64,000 nucleotides of DNA from Intestinimonas butyriciproducens (GCF_004154955.1 NZ_CP011524.1:2914001-2978000); one strand, 5' to 3'. Shown: positions 7,637 to 16,825, counted from the stretch's first letter. Made by a program: numbers and translations. Notes: generated by a model from the letters alone, not told the origin.

Positions 7637-8803
7637 ATGGACATCACCATCGCCCCCCGGCTGCTGAAGGGCCGCATCACCCCCCCGCCCTCCAAATCCC
7701 AGGCGCACCGCGCCCTCATCGCCGCTGCGCTGGCGGGAGGCGGGAGCCGCATCGAAAATCTGGCCGACTCCCAGGATATCCAGGCCACCTCCCGCTGTCT
7801 GGCGGCCCTGTGCGCGCCCAGCAGCGGCCTGCCTCTGCTGGACTGCGGGGAATCCGGCTCCACCCTGCGCTTTCTCATCCCCCTTTCCCTGGTCCTCCGG
7901 GGAGGCGGCCGTTTTACCGGCCGCGGGAGGCTGATGGAGCGCCCGCAGGAGCCCTATTTTCGCCTTTTTGAGGAAAAGCATGTCTGCTATTCCCTGGAGG
8001 CCGGTGTGCTCACCGTCCGGGGCGCGCTACCATCGGGGCGTTATGCCCTTCCCGGCAATGTGTCCAGCCAGTTTATCACCGGCCTTCTCTATGCCCTCCC
8101 CCTGCTGGAGGGCGACTCAGACATCCTCCTCACCACGCCTCTGGAATCCGGGGGTTATGTGGACATGACCCTGGATGTGCTGGAGCGGTTCGGCGTCAGG
8201 GCCGTCCCCAACGGTTCCTGCGCCTTCCATGTACCCGGCGGACAGACCTACCGCCCCCACGATATGGCCATCGAGAGCGACTATTCCCAGGCGGCCTTCT
8301 GGTACGCCGCCAGGGGCTTGGGCAGTCAGGTGGAGCTACAGGGGCTCAACCCTTTCTCCGTTCAGGGGGATCGGTGCATCGTGGAGGATTCCGCCAGCCT
8401 GTGCGGCCCGGGAGCGGTGGAGCTGGACGTGTCCCAGTGCCCCGACCTTGTCCCCCCGCTGGCGGTCCAGGCCGCCCTGCGTCCGGGACAGACCACCCGC
8501 ATCGTAGGCGCCGCCCGGCTGCGCATGAAGGAGAGCGACCGGCTCTCCGCGGTGACCCAGGTCCTCAACGCCCTGGGGAGCCGTGTGGAGGAGCACCCGG
8601 ACAGCCTGACCATTCTGGGTGTGGACACTCTGGCCGGCGGCGTGGCGGTGGATAGTCATAACGACCACCGCATCGCCATGATGGCCGCCGTGGCGACCAC
8701 CCGTGCCGCCGCCCCCGTCACCATCCGGGGAGCGGAGAGCGTACGCAAATCCTACCCGAACTTCTGGGAGGACTATCAGCGTCTGGGAGGGATGTTCCTA
8801 TGA
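7637..8803 (+). CDS. aroA: 5-enolpyruvylshikimate-3-phosphate synthase
   Basis: AroA transfers the enolpyruvyl group of PEP to shikimate 3-phosphate. The protein has 388 residues, shorter than the about 430 of E. coli AroA but within the range of clostridial forms. Landmarks are PPSKSQAHRALIAAALA (substrate-binding Lys and Ser), CGESGSTLRFL, ESDYSQAAFW, RMKESDRLSAV and SHNDHRIAMM. It starts 6 nt after aroB and its stop overlaps the aroC start (ATGA). Glyphosate sensitivity class cannot be assigned safely by eye. Confidence 0.94.
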   Translation: MDITIAPRLLKGRITPPPSKSQAHRALIAAALAGGGSRIENLADSQDIQATSRCLAALCAPSSGLPLLDCGESGSTLRFLIPLSLVLRGGGRFTGRGRLMERPQEPYFRLFEEKHVCYSLEAGVLTVRGALPSGRYALPGNVSSQFITGLLYALPLLEGDSDILLTTPLESGGYVDMTLDVLERFGVRAVPNGSCAFHVPGGQTYRPHDMAIESDYSQAAFWYAARGLGSQVELQGLNPFSVQGDRCIVEDSASLCGPGAVELDVSQCPDLVPPLAVQAALRPGQTTRIVGAARLRMKESDRLSAVTQVLNALGSRVEEHPDSLTILGVDTLAGGVAVDSHNDHRIAMMAAVATTRAAAPVTIRGAESVRKSYPNFWEDYQRLGGMFL

Positions 8804-9777
8804 AATATATCATTTTCGGCGAGTCCCACGGTCCCGCCATTGGGGTGGCCCTGGAGGGCCTCCCCTCCGGCATCGCGCTGGACATGGACTTCATCGCCTC
8901 TGAAATGGCCCGCCGGGCGCCCGGACAGAACGCCATGACCACCGCCCGCAGAGAAAAGGATGCGCCGGAAATCCTCTCCGGCGTCTTTGAGGGCAGGACC
9001 ACAGGCACTCCCCTGTGCGCCGTGATCCGGAACACCGATACCCACAGCCAGGACTACGCCAAGCTCAGGACGCTGCCCCGCCCCGGCCACGCCGATTATA
9101 CCGGCTTTGTCCGCTACGCCGGATGGGGCGACTACCGCGGCGGCGGCCACTTCTCCGGGCGGCTTACCGCCCCGCTGGTCTTTGCCGGCGCAGTGGCCAA
9201 GCTGGTCCTGCGGGAGCGGGGCGTGGCCGTGACGGGACGGATCTCCAACGTGGCGGGGATCCCGGACCCCACGCCGGAGCAGATGGAGGCGGCCATTCTG
9301 GCCGCCAAGGCTGAGCTGGATTCCGTGGGCGGCCGCATCCGCTGCTCCGTCACCGGTCTTCCCGTGGGCCTGGGCAGTCCCGACTTCGGATGCAACGTGG
9401 AGGGAATCTTCTCCCAATACCTCTTCGCCGTCCCTGCGGTCAAGGCGGTGGGCTTCGGCCTGGGCGAGGGCTTTGCCGCCCTGCGGGGCAGCCAGGCCAA
9501 CGACCCCTTTTACCTGGACGGCGGCACGGTCAGGACCCGCACCAACCACTCCGGCGGCATCAACGGCGGCATCACCAACGGAATGCCGGTGGAGTTCGAG
9601 GTGACCCTGCGCCCCACGCCCTCCATTGCCCGCCGGCAGCAGACGGTGGACCTCTCCGCCGGCAGGGAGGCCGAGCTGGAGATCACCGGCCGTCATGACC
9701 CCTGCATCGTCCCCCGCGCCCTGCCCGTCATTGAGGCCGCCGCTGCACTGGCCGCCTGCGAGCTACTTGGGATGTGA
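8800..9777 (+). CDS. aroC: Chorismate synthase
   Basis: AroC eliminates phosphate from EPSP to give chorismate, using reduced FMN. The 325 residues are somewhat short for the family (350-390). Signatures include FGESHGPAIGVALEGLPSGIALD at the N-terminus (active-site His in ESHG), the central YAGWGDYRGGGHFSGRLTA block and NHSGGINGGITNGMP, followed by RHDPCIVPRALPVIEAA. Start and aroA stop overlap in ATGA. Reduced FMN must come from elsewhere in the cell or from an intrinsic oxidoreductase activity; none is fused here. Confidence 0.94.
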   Translation: MKYIIFGESHGPAIGVALEGLPSGIALDMDFIASEMARRAPGQNAMTTARREKDAPEILSGVFEGRTTGTPLCAVIRNTDTHSQDYAKLRTLPRPGHADYTGFVRYAGWGDYRGGGHFSGRLTAPLVFAGAVAKLVLRERGVAVTGRISNVAGIPDPTPEQMEAAILAAKAELDSVGGRIRCSVTGLPVGLGSPDFGCNVEGIFSQYLFAVPAVKAVGFGLGEGFAALRGSQANDPFYLDGGTVRTRTNHSGGINGGITNGMPVEFEVTLRPTPSIARRQQTVDLSAGREAELEITGRHDPCIVPRALPVIEAAAALAACELLGM

Positions 9778-9786
9778 GGTGAAAGC

Positions 9787-10977
9787 ATGAGCGAACTGGA
9801 CACCCTCCGCTCCGAGATCGACGAGATAGACACCCAGCTCACCGCCCTCTTCCTCCGCCGCATGGATGTGACGGCACGGGTGGGCGCCTACAAGCAGGAA
9901 AACGGTCTCCCTGTCCTGGATGAGGCCCGTGAACAGGAGGTCCTGGCCAGGAAGTCGGCCGCAGTCTCCGATCCGGCCCGCAGGGCCGACGTCACCGCCC
10001 TCTACGAGACCATCATGGGGCTCAGCCGCCGCCAGCAGCGCAATCTGGTGAATGAGGCCGGAAACGAGGGTTATCGGCAGATCCGGGAGGCCATCTCCCA
10101 TAGCCTGGCCCCCTTGACGGCCCCCAGGGTCCTCTATCAGGGGGAGCCAGGGGCTTATGCCGACGAGGCCGCCGCGCTCTTTTTTGGCGAGGATGTCCCC
10201 CGGGCCCATGTGGAGACCTGGGAGGACATCTTCCTGACCCTGCGGGAGGGCCGGGCGGATTACGGCGTACTGCCCATTGAGAACAGCTCCACCGGCTCCA
10301 TCAGCCAGGTCTATGATCTGCTGGCCCAGTACGGCGCCTATATCGTAGGGGAGCAGACGGTGCGGGTGGAGCACTGTCTGGTGGCCCTTCCCGGGGCCTG
10401 TCTGGACGGCATCCGCGAAGTCTGTTCCCACGAGCAGGGGCTCAGACAGTGTGCCGAGTTCCTCAAGGCCCATCCCGACTGGCGGGCTGTGCCGCGTCTC
10501 AACACCGCGGAGAGCGCAAAATACGTCGCAGAGCGGGGAGATCTCACTCTGGCCGCCATTTGCTCCCGCCGGGCCGCCCGGCTCTATGGTCTGGATATCC
10601 TGGCCGAGCGCATCCACTTCAACGCTCAAAACGACACCCGCTTCGTGGTGGTCTCTCCGGTGATGGAGCGCCGGGCGGGCTGCGACAAGGTGAGCGCCCT
10701 TTTCGTCCTGCCCCACCGTAGCGGCTCTCTCCATGAGATCATGACCATCTTTGCCGTCAACGGCCTCAACATGATGAAGCTGGAGTCCCGTCCCATCGTG
10801 GGCCGGAGCTGGGAATATCTCTTCTTTGTGGATTTTACCGGCGACCTGGCCGCCCCGGGCATGGACGGGGTGCTGCTGGAGCTCTCCCAGACGGCCGAGG
10901 GTTTCCGGGTGCTGGGCAATTACAAGGAGGCCTGCGGCGCAGCGTGTTCCGACGGGCAGGGCGGTGGCTTAAAATGA
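9787..10977 (+). CDS. pheA: Bifunctional chorismate mutase / prephenate dehydratase (P-protein)
   Basis: This 396-residue enzyme converts chorismate to prephenate and then phenylpyruvate, committing flux to Phe. Residues 1-85 are an AroQ-class chorismate mutase (LRSEIDEIDTQL...VGAYKQENGLPV). The dehydratase domain follows (YQGEPGAYADEAA, PIENSSTGSISQVYDLL, and NDTRFVVVSP with the catalytic Thr-Arg-Phe). The C-terminal ACT domain (FVLPHRSGSLHEIM, LESRP) is the Phe-binding regulatory module. RBS GAGGTGAAAG. No tyrA is in the operon, so the tyrosine branch is encoded elsewhere. Confidence 0.95.
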   Translation: MSELDTLRSEIDEIDTQLTALFLRRMDVTARVGAYKQENGLPVLDEAREQEVLARKSAAVSDPARRADVTALYETIMGLSRRQQRNLVNEAGNEGYRQIREAISHSLAPLTAPRVLYQGEPGAYADEAAALFFGEDVPRAHVETWEDIFLTLREGRADYGVLPIENSSTGSISQVYDLLAQYGAYIVGEQTVRVEHCLVALPGACLDGIREVCSHEQGLRQCAEFLKAHPDWRAVPRLNTAESAKYVAERGDLTLAAICSRRAARLYGLDILAERIHFNAQNDTRFVVVSPVMERRAGCDKVSALFVLPHRSGSLHEIMTIFAVNGLNMMKLESRPIVGRSWEYLFFVDFTGDLAAPGMDGVLLELSQTAEGFRVLGNYKEACGAACSDGQGGGLK

Positions 10978-11465
10978 AAAACATTATCCTTATCGGTATG
11001 ATGGGCTGCGGCAAGACCACCTGCGGCGGCTTGCTCTCCCGGCGGCTGGACCGGGAGCTGGTGGATACCGACGCCCTGATCGCCGCCCGTGAGGGACGGA
11101 GCATTCCCGAAATCTTCGCCGCCCAGGGTGAGGACCGCTTCCGGGAGCTGGAACGAGGCGTAGCGGAGGAGCTGGCCCGGCGGGAAGGGCTGGTGGTGGC
11201 CTGCGGCGGCGGCCTGCCCCTGCGGGACGACGCCATGGCTCCCCTCAAGTCCAGCGGCACCGTGGTCTTTCTGTGCCGTGACCCGGGTGAGACCTTCGAC
11301 ACCGTGCCCATGGACGCCCGTCCGCTGGCCCAAGAGGGGCGCGAGGCCTTTCTCGCCCGATTCCGGAACCGGGAGCCGGTCTACCGCTTCTGGGCCGATC
11401 AGATCGTCACGGATTTCTCGTCGCCGGAGGCGACGGTCAATGCCATTCTGGAGGGATTGTCATGA
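10974..11465 (+). CDS. aroK: Shikimate kinase
   Basis: This 163-residue kinase phosphorylates shikimate at O3 with ATP. The Walker A motif is GMMGCGKTTCG at residues 8-18, followed by DTDALI (shikimate-binding Asp), FRELERGVAEEL and CGGGLPL, then the lid ARPLAQEGREAF. The ATG at 10974 overlaps the pheA stop (ATGA), and it overlaps aroQ at its own end in the same way, indicating coupled translation. An in-frame upstream start inside pheA is unlikely. Confidence 0.93.
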   Translation: MKNIILIGMMGCGKTTCGGLLSRRLDRELVDTDALIAAREGRSIPEIFAAQGEDRFRELERGVAEELARREGLVVACGGGLPLRDDAMAPLKSSGTVVFLCRDPGETFDTVPMDARPLAQEGREAFLARFRNREPVYRFWADQIVTDFSSPEATVNAILEGLS

Positions 11466-11893
11466 AATTTCTCATCATCAACGGCCCCAATCTGAACCTG
11501 CTGGGCCAGCGCGAGCCCGGCATCTATGGCGAGGAGAACTACACCGCCCTCTGCGGCCGCCTGCGCGCCTTTGCCTCCGCCCATCAGAGTACTGCCGAGT
11601 GCTTCCAGTCCAACCACGAGGGAGCCATCATCGACGCCATTCATGCCGCGCAGGGCAACTATGACGCTATCATCATGAATCCCGGCGCCTTTACCCACTA
11701 TAGCTATGCCATCCTGGACGCGCTCAAGGCGGTCAGGATCCCCTGCATCGAGGTCCACATCTCCAACGTCCATCAGCGGGAAGAGTTTCGGCACAGGTCC
11801 GTGACCGCGCCCGCCTGCGTGGGTCAGATCTGCGGGCTGGGGCTGTACGGCTACGAGGCCGCCATGAGGTACTTCCTGTGCATGTCGAACTGA
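11462..11893 (+). CDS. aroQ: 3-dehydroquinate dehydratase, type II
   Basis: AroQ dehydrates 3-dehydroquinate to 3-dehydroshikimate. The 143 residues match the dodecameric type II family. Diagnostic features are IINGPNLNLLGQREPGIYG with the catalytic Tyr of GIYG, FQSNHEGAIIDAI (NHEG substrate loop), INPGA-like MNPGAFTHYSYAI, EVHISNVHQREEFRHRS and the closing CVGQICGLGLYGYEAAM. It overlaps aroK by 4 nt and aroE by 16 nt. Confidence 0.95.
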   Translation: MKFLIINGPNLNLLGQREPGIYGEENYTALCGRLRAFASAHQSTAECFQSNHEGAIIDAIHAAQGNYDAIIMNPGAFTHYSYAILDALKAVRIPCIEVHISNVHQREEFRHRSVTAPACVGQICGLGLYGYEAAMRYFLCMSN

Positions 11894-12729
11894 AAAACAC
11901 CACTCGAAAGCTCTGCGTCATCGGAGATCCGGTGCTCCACTCCAAATCCCCCCTCATCCAGAACACCATGCTCTCGGCACTCGGTTTGGATTATATTTAC
12001 TTATGTCAACCAGTTTCAGCTGGTCGGGCGGCAGAGTGGCTCTCCGCGGCAAAGGTGGCCGGATATGCGGGCTTCAACGCCACCATGCCCCACAAGCTGG
12101 ACCTGGTCCCCCTGATGGACGAGCTGGACGAGGACGCCCGCCTATACCAGTCCGTCAATACTGTATGTATAAAAGAGGGGAAAGTATACGGATACAACAC
12201 CGATGGGCGGGGCTTTTTGCAGGCACTTCTGGACGCAGGAGTGGACCCCGCCGGAAAGCGGGTGCTCCTGCTGGGCGCCGGGGGCGCGGCCAAAGCAGTC
12301 GCTCTGAAGCTGGTTCAACAGGGGTGCGTCTCCCTGACCGTATGCAACCGCACCCTGGAAAGGGCCGAGATGTTATGTCAATTCAATGCAGCCGTCATGC
12401 GCGCCGTCGGCTTTGACGCTGCAACGCTGCGGCTGGAGGCCTCTAGGGCCGATCTGCTGGTGAACTGCACCTCCCTGGGCATGGGGGGAGTGGCGGGCCA
12501 ATTCGAGGATTTTCACTTTTTGGACGCCCTTCCGCATGCGGCGGCGGTGTGCGACCTCATTTACCACCCGGCTGAAACGGAGCTCCTGGCCCAGGCCCGG
12601 CTGCGGGGCCACCGGACGCTGAACGGCTTGGGCATGCTCATCCACCAGGCCGTCTTTGCTCTGGAACACTTTACGGACACCCAACTAGACGGTGCCGCCA
12701 TGCGCGCCCTGGTAGAGGGCGTGCTGTGA
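11878..12729 (+). CDS. aroE: Shikimate dehydrogenase
   Basis: AroE reduces 3-dehydroshikimate to shikimate with NADPH. The protein has 283 residues. Landmarks are VIGDPVLHSKSPLIQNTM (shikimate-binding Ser-x-Ser region), FNATMPHKLDLVPLMDEL (catalytic Lys in the family motif N-x-T-x-P-x-K), GYNTDGRGFLQAL, the Rossmann loop LLGAGGAAKAVA and NCTSLGM, ending with LGMLIHQAVFALE. The GTG start at 11878 lies inside the aroQ 3' end (16-nt overlap), so translation is probably coupled. It is the last operon gene and is followed by a terminator. Confidence 0.93.
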   Translation: MHVELKNTTRKLCVIGDPVLHSKSPLIQNTMLSALGLDYIYLCQPVSAGRAAEWLSAAKVAGYAGFNATMPHKLDLVPLMDELDEDARLYQSVNTVCIKEGKVYGYNTDGRGFLQALLDAGVDPAGKRVLLLGAGGAAKAVALKLVQQGCVSLTVCNRTLERAEMLCQFNAAVMRAVGFDAATLRLEASRADLLVNCTSLGMGGVAGQFEDFHFLDALPHAAAVCDLIYHPAETELLAQARLRGHRTLNGLGMLIHQAVFALEHFTDTQLDGAAMRALVEGVL

Positions 12730-12786
12730 TCCGCCGCGCGGATTCTGGCGGGGCCTCATCTGTCAGAACATATCCACCCCATGGGA

Positions 12787-12815
12787 AACGGGACCGCCGG
12801 ATTGGCGGTCCCGTT
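12787..12815 (+). terminator. Terminator of the shikimate operon
   Basis: A perfect 12-bp stem (12787-12798 with 12804-12815) is followed by CTTTCTCCTC. Confidence 0.75.
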
Positions 12816-12882
12816 CTTTCTCCTCTCTTCCGCGCATATACATCCAGCAGTGGAATCCAAGATGCGGGGGAGTGTTGTGAGT

Positions 12883-13131
12883 GTGAAAGGGAACATCGAG
12901 GAGCGGGCCTGTCAGTTGGCTCTTTACATAATCGAGAACAAAGCGACGGTGCGCGCCGCGGCTCAGAAGTTCGGTATCAGCAAGTCCACGGTTCACAAGG
13001 ACCTCCAGGACCGCCTGCCTGCGTTCAATAAGCCCCTCTATTTGCAAGTGAAGGCAGTCCTGGACGAAAACAAGGCTGAGCGCCACATCCGCGGCGGTAT
13101 CGCCACCCGCAAAAAATACAAGGGGGATTAG
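12883..13131 (+). CDS. spoIIID: SpoIIID-type sporulation transcription factor
   Basis: SpoIIID is a small mother-cell DNA-binding regulator of sporulation. The product has 82 residues. From IEERACQLALYIIENKATVRAAAQKFGISKSTVHKDLQDRLP it matches SpoIIID closely, including the helix-turn-helix and the conserved STVHKD recognition helix; the basic RHIRGG...TRKKYKGD tail also fits. I place the start at GTG 12883, giving MKGNIEER, with GGGGGAG about 10 nt upstream; GTG 12877 is an alternative. It indicates an endospore-forming lineage. It sits alone between two terminators. Confidence 0.9.
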   Translation: MKGNIEERACQLALYIIENKATVRAAAQKFGISKSTVHKDLQDRLPAFNKPLYLQVKAVLDENKAERHIRGGIATRKKYKGD

Positions 13132-13156
13132 GGTTTGTCCGCATTTGCACTCGGCC

Positions 13157-13198
13157 AAACAGGGGGCCGCGGTCCGTATGGACCGCGGCCCCCTGTTT
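13157..13198. terminator. Bidirectional terminator between spoIIID and ychF
   Basis: A perfect 19-bp stem (13157-13175 with 13180-13198) with AAAC on one flank and GTTTTA on the other serves both convergent genes. Confidence 0.88.
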
Positions 13199-13242
13199 TA
13201 CGTCGTTCCATATCCGACAGGCGATCCGCCGGGGTAAGGCCC

Positions 13243-14337
13243 TCATACGTTGAAGCGGAACAGCACTACGTCCCCATCCTGCATCACGTATTCTTTTCCT
13301 TCTGACCGCACCAGGCCCTTTTCTTTTGCGTGCACCAGATCTCCGCACTTCACCAGGTCCTCAAATGCCACTACCTCCGCGCGGATAAAGCCCCGCTCGA
13401 AATCGGAGTGTATTTTTCCGGCCGCCTGAGGCGCCTTGGTCCCCTGCTTGATGGTCCAGGCCCGGCACTCATCCTCACCCGAAGTGAGAAAAGAGATGAG
13501 CCCCAGCAATGCATAGGATGCCTTGATCAGCCGGTCCAAGCCGGACTCGGCGATCCCCAGATCATCCAAAAACATCTTCTTTTCATCGCTCTCCAGTTCA
13601 GCGATCTCCGCCTCCAGCTGCGCACACACGGGGATCACCTGGGCACCTTCCTTGGCGGCCACTTCAGATACCTGTTTGTAGTAGGCATTGTTTTCGTAGT
13701 CGGAGAATCCGGCCTCATCCAGGTTTGCCGCGTAGATGACAGGTTTGAGGGAGAGCAACTCAGATGTGGCGATGAGCGCCGCATCCTCCTCACTGCACTC
13801 ATAGGAACGAGCGGAGCGGCCTTCGTTGAGCCAGGTGAGCAGCTCCTGAAAGACTTCCGCTTCCCGTGCGGCCTTCTTATCACCCGACTTTACCAGCTTG
13901 GCGGCCTTCTCCACCCGGCGCTGGACCATCTCCATATCCGCCATGATGAGTTCTATGTCAATGATCTCGATGTCTCGCAGTGGATCGGTGGAGCCCTCCA
14001 CGTGGATGACATTGGGGTCGTCAAAGCAGCGCACCACATGAACGACGGCGTCCGTGGCCCGAATATTGGAGAGAAATTTGTTCCCCAGCCCCTCTCCCTT
14101 GGAGGCTCCCTTCACCAGCCCGGCAATGTCCACGAACTCAATGACGGCGGGGGTGGTCTTCTTGGGCTTATAGAAGTCGGAGAGCCAGTCCAGGCGGTGA
14201 TCCGGCACCGCCACCATCCCCACGTTGGGATCGATAGTACAGAAGGGATAGTTGGCCGACTCCGCGCCGGCATTGGTAATGGCGTTGAACAAGGTCGATT
14301 TGCCCACGTTGGGCAACCCCACGATGCCAAGCTTCAT
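13243..14337 (-). CDS. ychF: YchF/Obg-family redox-regulated ATPase
   Basis: YchF is a universally conserved, ribosome-associated P-loop ATPase of the Obg family that prefers ATP. The 364 residues match the family length. [15 protein letters not shown] is the P-loop and [20 protein letters not shown] the switch II region. ANLDE replaces the GTPase NKxD motif, as expected for ATP preference. A TGS domain is at the C-terminus ([15 protein letters not shown]...). The ATG at 14337 gives [14 protein letters not shown]; in-frame upstream sequence is not conserved-looking. Confidence 0.95.
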   Translation of the reverse strand: MKLGIVGLPNVGKSTLFNAITNAGAESANYPFCTIDPNVGMVAVPDHRLDWLSDFYKPKKTTPAVIEFVDIAGLVKGASKGEGLGNKFLSNIRATDAVVHVVRCFDDPNVIHVEGSTDPLRDIEIIDIELIMADMEMVQRRVEKAAKLVKSGDKKAAREAEVFQELLTWLNEGRSARSYECSEEDAALIATSELLSLKPVIYAANLDEAGFSDYENNAYYKQVSEVAAKEGAQVIPVCAQLEAEIAELESDEKKMFLDDLGIAESGLDRLIKASYALLGLISFLTSGEDECRAWTIKQGTKAPQAAGKIHSDFERGFIRAEVVAFEDLVKCGDLVHAKEKGLVRSEGKEYVMQDGDVVLFRFNV

Positions 14338-14598
14338 AGCAAAGACGTCCTTTCGGTGTAAGAATACGAAATAAGCTCCATTATTATACCGGATACCAGG
14401 GCAAAACACAAGCCCGCCCCAGCGGCTGGGAACGATATTCCTCTCTCCAATAAAGATTCCGTCAATTCTCTCGTTAAGTTTCCGCCAAGCTTTCCCCAAC
14501 CGTGTTGACAGCGGACCTCTTTTCCATATGATTGTAACTGTAACTGGCGCCTAGGTTGGGGGGCACCAGTTTCAATTGGGAAGATTGGGAGGAATTGT
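14338..14598. other. Divergent intergenic region between ychF and the AtoE-like gene
   Basis: No ORF here looks real. It holds the promoters of both divergent genes and a GAGGAATTG ribosome-binding site before 14599. A short GC-rich dyad (about 14542-14572) has no T-run. Nothing else is recognisable. Confidence 0.4.
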
Positions 14599-15951
14599 AT
14601 GTTCAAGAAATTCACAAACGGCTGCGTGCGCGTAGTCAATCGATGGCTGCCGGATGCCTTCCTGTTCGCCGTCATCCTGACCATTGTGACCTTTGTGGGG
14701 TCCATGATCGGGACAAAGCAGACCCCCCTTGAGCTGGTCGACGCCTGGGGTAATTCCAAGGGCTTCTGGGGCCTGCTGTCTTTCTCCATGCAGATGGCCC
14801 TGGTGCTGGTCTTCGGCTCCGCCATGGCCTCCGCCAAGATCTGCAAGCGTTTTCTGGGGGCCATTGCCTCTGTCGCCAAGGACAAAAAGAGCGCCATCCT
14901 GGTCACTACCTTCGTCTCCACCGTCTGCTGCTGGCTCAACTGGGGCTTCGGCCTCATCGCCGGCGCCCTCCTGGCCAAAGAAGTGGCCCGCCGGGTTCGT
15001 GACGTGGACTATCCACTTCTGATCGCCTCCGCCTACTCCGGCTTCGTGATCTGGCACGCGGGTCTCTCCGGCTCCATCCCCCTGCAAATGGCCGCAGAGG
15101 GCGGTACCGAGATCCTGGGCGTCTTCTACTCCGCCCCCATCACCGATACCGTTCTGCATCCTGCCAACCTGATCATGGTGGCCGTCATCCTCTTCCTGAT
15201 GCCCTTTGTCAACTATGCCATGCACCCTGATGCCGAGCACACCATCATCGTGGACCCCGCCCGGCTGGTGGACGAGGAAGAGCGTACTTATACAGTGGGC
15301 ACCCCCGCCGAAAAGATGGAGCACAGCAAGATCCTGTGGGCCATCACTCTTCTGCTGGGCTTTGCCTACATCATCTATTACTTTGCCACCAAGGGCTTTA
15401 ACCTGGACCTGAACATCGTCAACATGATTTTCCTCTTCCTGGGCATTTTGCTCCACGGCGACCTGCGGAAATATGTGGACGCCATTGGAGACGCCGCTTC
15501 CGGCGCCGCCGGTATCCTGCTTCAGTTCCCCTTCTATGCCGGCATCATGGGGCTGATGGTGGCTCAAAATCCCGAAACCGGCGTATCCCTGGCCGGCATC
15601 ATCGCCGACTTCTTTGTCAGCATCTCCAACGACGTCACCTTCCCCATGCTGACGTTCCTGTCCGCCGGCCTTATCAACTTCTTCGTCCCCTCCGGCGGCG
15701 GCCAATGGGCCGTGCAGGCGCCTATCGTCATGCCTGCCGCCACCACGATGGGAATCGAATACGGCCGGGCCGCCATGGCCATCGCCTGGGGCGATCAGTG
15801 GACCAACATGGTACAGCCCTTCTGGGCGCTGCCCATCTTGGGTATGGCCGGTCTGTCCGCCCGCAATATCATGGGATACCTGGTCATTGTGACCATCTTC
15901 ACTGGCGTGGTTGCCTGCCTGGGCTTCCTGGGCTGGGCCATGTTCTTCTAA
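14599..15951 (+). CDS. AtoE-type short-chain fatty-acid transporter
   Basis: This 450-residue integral membrane protein has 10-12 hydrophobic segments. The opening FKKFTNGCVRVVNRWLPDAFLFAVILTIVTF and the segments CCWLNWGFGLIAGALLAKEVARR, YSGFVIWHAGLSGSIPL and FFVPSGGGQWAVQAPIVMPAA match the AtoE/TIGR00366 family, which carries butyrate, acetoacetate and related acids. In a probable butyrate-forming gut anaerobe it may export or exchange short-chain acids. It is monocistronic, with a strong terminator 39 nt after its stop. Substrate is inferred from the family only. Confidence 0.85.
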   Translation: MFKKFTNGCVRVVNRWLPDAFLFAVILTIVTFVGSMIGTKQTPLELVDAWGNSKGFWGLLSFSMQMALVLVFGSAMASAKICKRFLGAIASVAKDKKSAILVTTFVSTVCCWLNWGFGLIAGALLAKEVARRVRDVDYPLLIASAYSGFVIWHAGLSGSIPLQMAAEGGTEILGVFYSAPITDTVLHPANLIMVAVILFLMPFVNYAMHPDAEHTIIVDPARLVDEEERTYTVGTPAEKMEHSKILWAITLLLGFAYIIYYFATKGFNLDLNIVNMIFLFLGILLHGDLRKYVDAIGDAASGAAGILLQFPFYAGIMGLMVAQNPETGVSLAGIIADFFVSISNDVTFPMLTFLSAGLINFFVPSGGGQWAVQAPIVMPAATTMGIEYGRAAMAIAWGDQWTNMVQPFWALPILGMAGLSARNIMGYLVIVTIFTGVVACLGFLGWAMFF

Positions 15952-15990
15952 AACTTGCCTTTTCTCTCTCTCCTTACAATAGGAGCCCAA

Positions 15991-16035
15991 CACACACAAA
16001 ACCCGCAGGCTTTTGGCCTGCGGGTTTTGTGTGTG
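15991..16035. terminator. Bidirectional terminator between the transporter and hsp20
   Basis: A perfect 20-bp stem (15991-16010 with 16016-16035) containing AAAACCCGCAGGC and its complement is flanked by T-rich DNA on both reading directions. Confidence 0.88.
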
Positions 16036-16037
16036 TT

Positions 16038-16478
16038 TTACTCAATTGCGATCCGGTTCGGAGCCGACGCCGCCTTGGCCTCCCGCTTGGGGATTTCCAG
16101 ACGGAGGATGCCATCCTCGTACCCGGCTTTGATTTCATCAGGTTTTACATCGCCCACGTAAAAACTCCGGCTACATGCCCCGCTATAGCGCTCCTGGCGG
16201 ATGTAACGGCCCTTCTTATCCCTCTCATCCCTGTCCAGACCCTTGGCCGCGCTGATGGTGAGGTATCCGTCGTTGAGCTCTACATTCACCTCGTCCTTCT
16301 TGAAGCCGGGCAGGTCTACCGCGACCTCATAGCCGCTTTCGGTTTCCTTCACATCCGTCTTCATCAGGTTCTTGGCCCGCTTGCCATAAAGGGGATTGTG
16401 CTCCCCAAAGAAATTCTTTTCAAAAGAGTCTCCAAAGAAATCGTCAAACAAATTCTCGCTGAAAATGCTGGGCAACAT
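16038..16478 (-). CDS. Hsp20/alpha-crystallin small heat-shock protein
   Basis: This is an ATP-independent holdase chaperone that binds unfolding proteins in the cytoplasm. The protein has 146 residues. The alpha-crystallin domain runs from about residue 38 to 135 (KTDVKETESGYEVAVDLPGFKKDEVNVEL...DGILRLEIPKRE) with the conserved DLPGF start and the LxIPKRE-type end. A GGAGGAATG ribosome-binding site precedes the ATG. The gene stands alone and has its own promoter overlapped by a CIRCE operator. Confidence 0.93.
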   Translation of the reverse strand: MLPSIFSENLFDDFFGDSFEKNFFGEHNPLYGKRAKNLMKTDVKETESGYEVAVDLPGFKKDEVNVELNDGYLTISAAKGLDRDERDKKGRYIRQERYSGACSRSFYVGDVKPDEIKAGYEDGILRLEIPKREAKAASAPNRIAIE

Positions 16479-16559
16479 AAGTCATTCCTCCATTCGTTGT
16501 CTTACCTTTTTGCCCTGCAGAGAAGACCTTTTCTGGTCCCCTTCCCTTGGTACGGTTCT

Positions 16560-16602
16560 ACTATAGTCCTCTGTTTTAGCACTGTCAATATAGGAGTGCT
16601 AA
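16560..16602 (-). promoter_or_regulatory. Promoter with overlapping CIRCE operator (HrcA site) for hsp20
   Basis: The CIRCE inverted repeat is TTAGCACTG-N9-GAGTGCTAA (16576-16602), one mismatch from consensus. On the minus strand a promoter TTGACA (16583-16588), 17-bp spacer, TATAGT (16560-16565) lies inside and next to it, so HrcA binding would cover the -35 box. Confidence 0.85.
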
Positions 16603-16663
16603 AATTCATAAAAGAAACACATTTGATACAAAGAAATGTCACATTTAAAAATTAACCAAAAAC

Positions 16664-16705
16664 GAAAAATCCCCAAAGCCTTGGCTTAACAGTGATAAGG
16701 AACTA
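16664..16705 (+). repeat. Left terminal inverted sequence of the element
   Basis: It reads GAAAAATCCC, then AGCC, GGCTTA, AGTGATAAGG and ACTA with short spacers. The right end repeats the same blocks in reverse complement with spacer differences of up to 4 nt. Confidence 0.7.
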
Positions 16706-16748
16706 AATCGCTTATCAACTGTTAGCTGACGGTTTTCGGGTGCATACG

Positions 16749-16795
16749 AAACTCCCGTCTGATTCCTAACAGGAATTAGGCGGGAGTTTTTCTTG
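16749..16795 (+). terminator. Terminator just inside the left end
   Basis: A nearly complete 19-bp stem (16749-16767 with 16771-16789, two wobble pairs), loop AAC, then TTTTTCTTG. It would insulate the element from chromosomal transcription or act as a leader terminator for the next gene. Confidence 0.75.
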
Positions 16796-16825
16796 TTAAC
16801 AGAGCTTATATTGGAGGATAGCATT

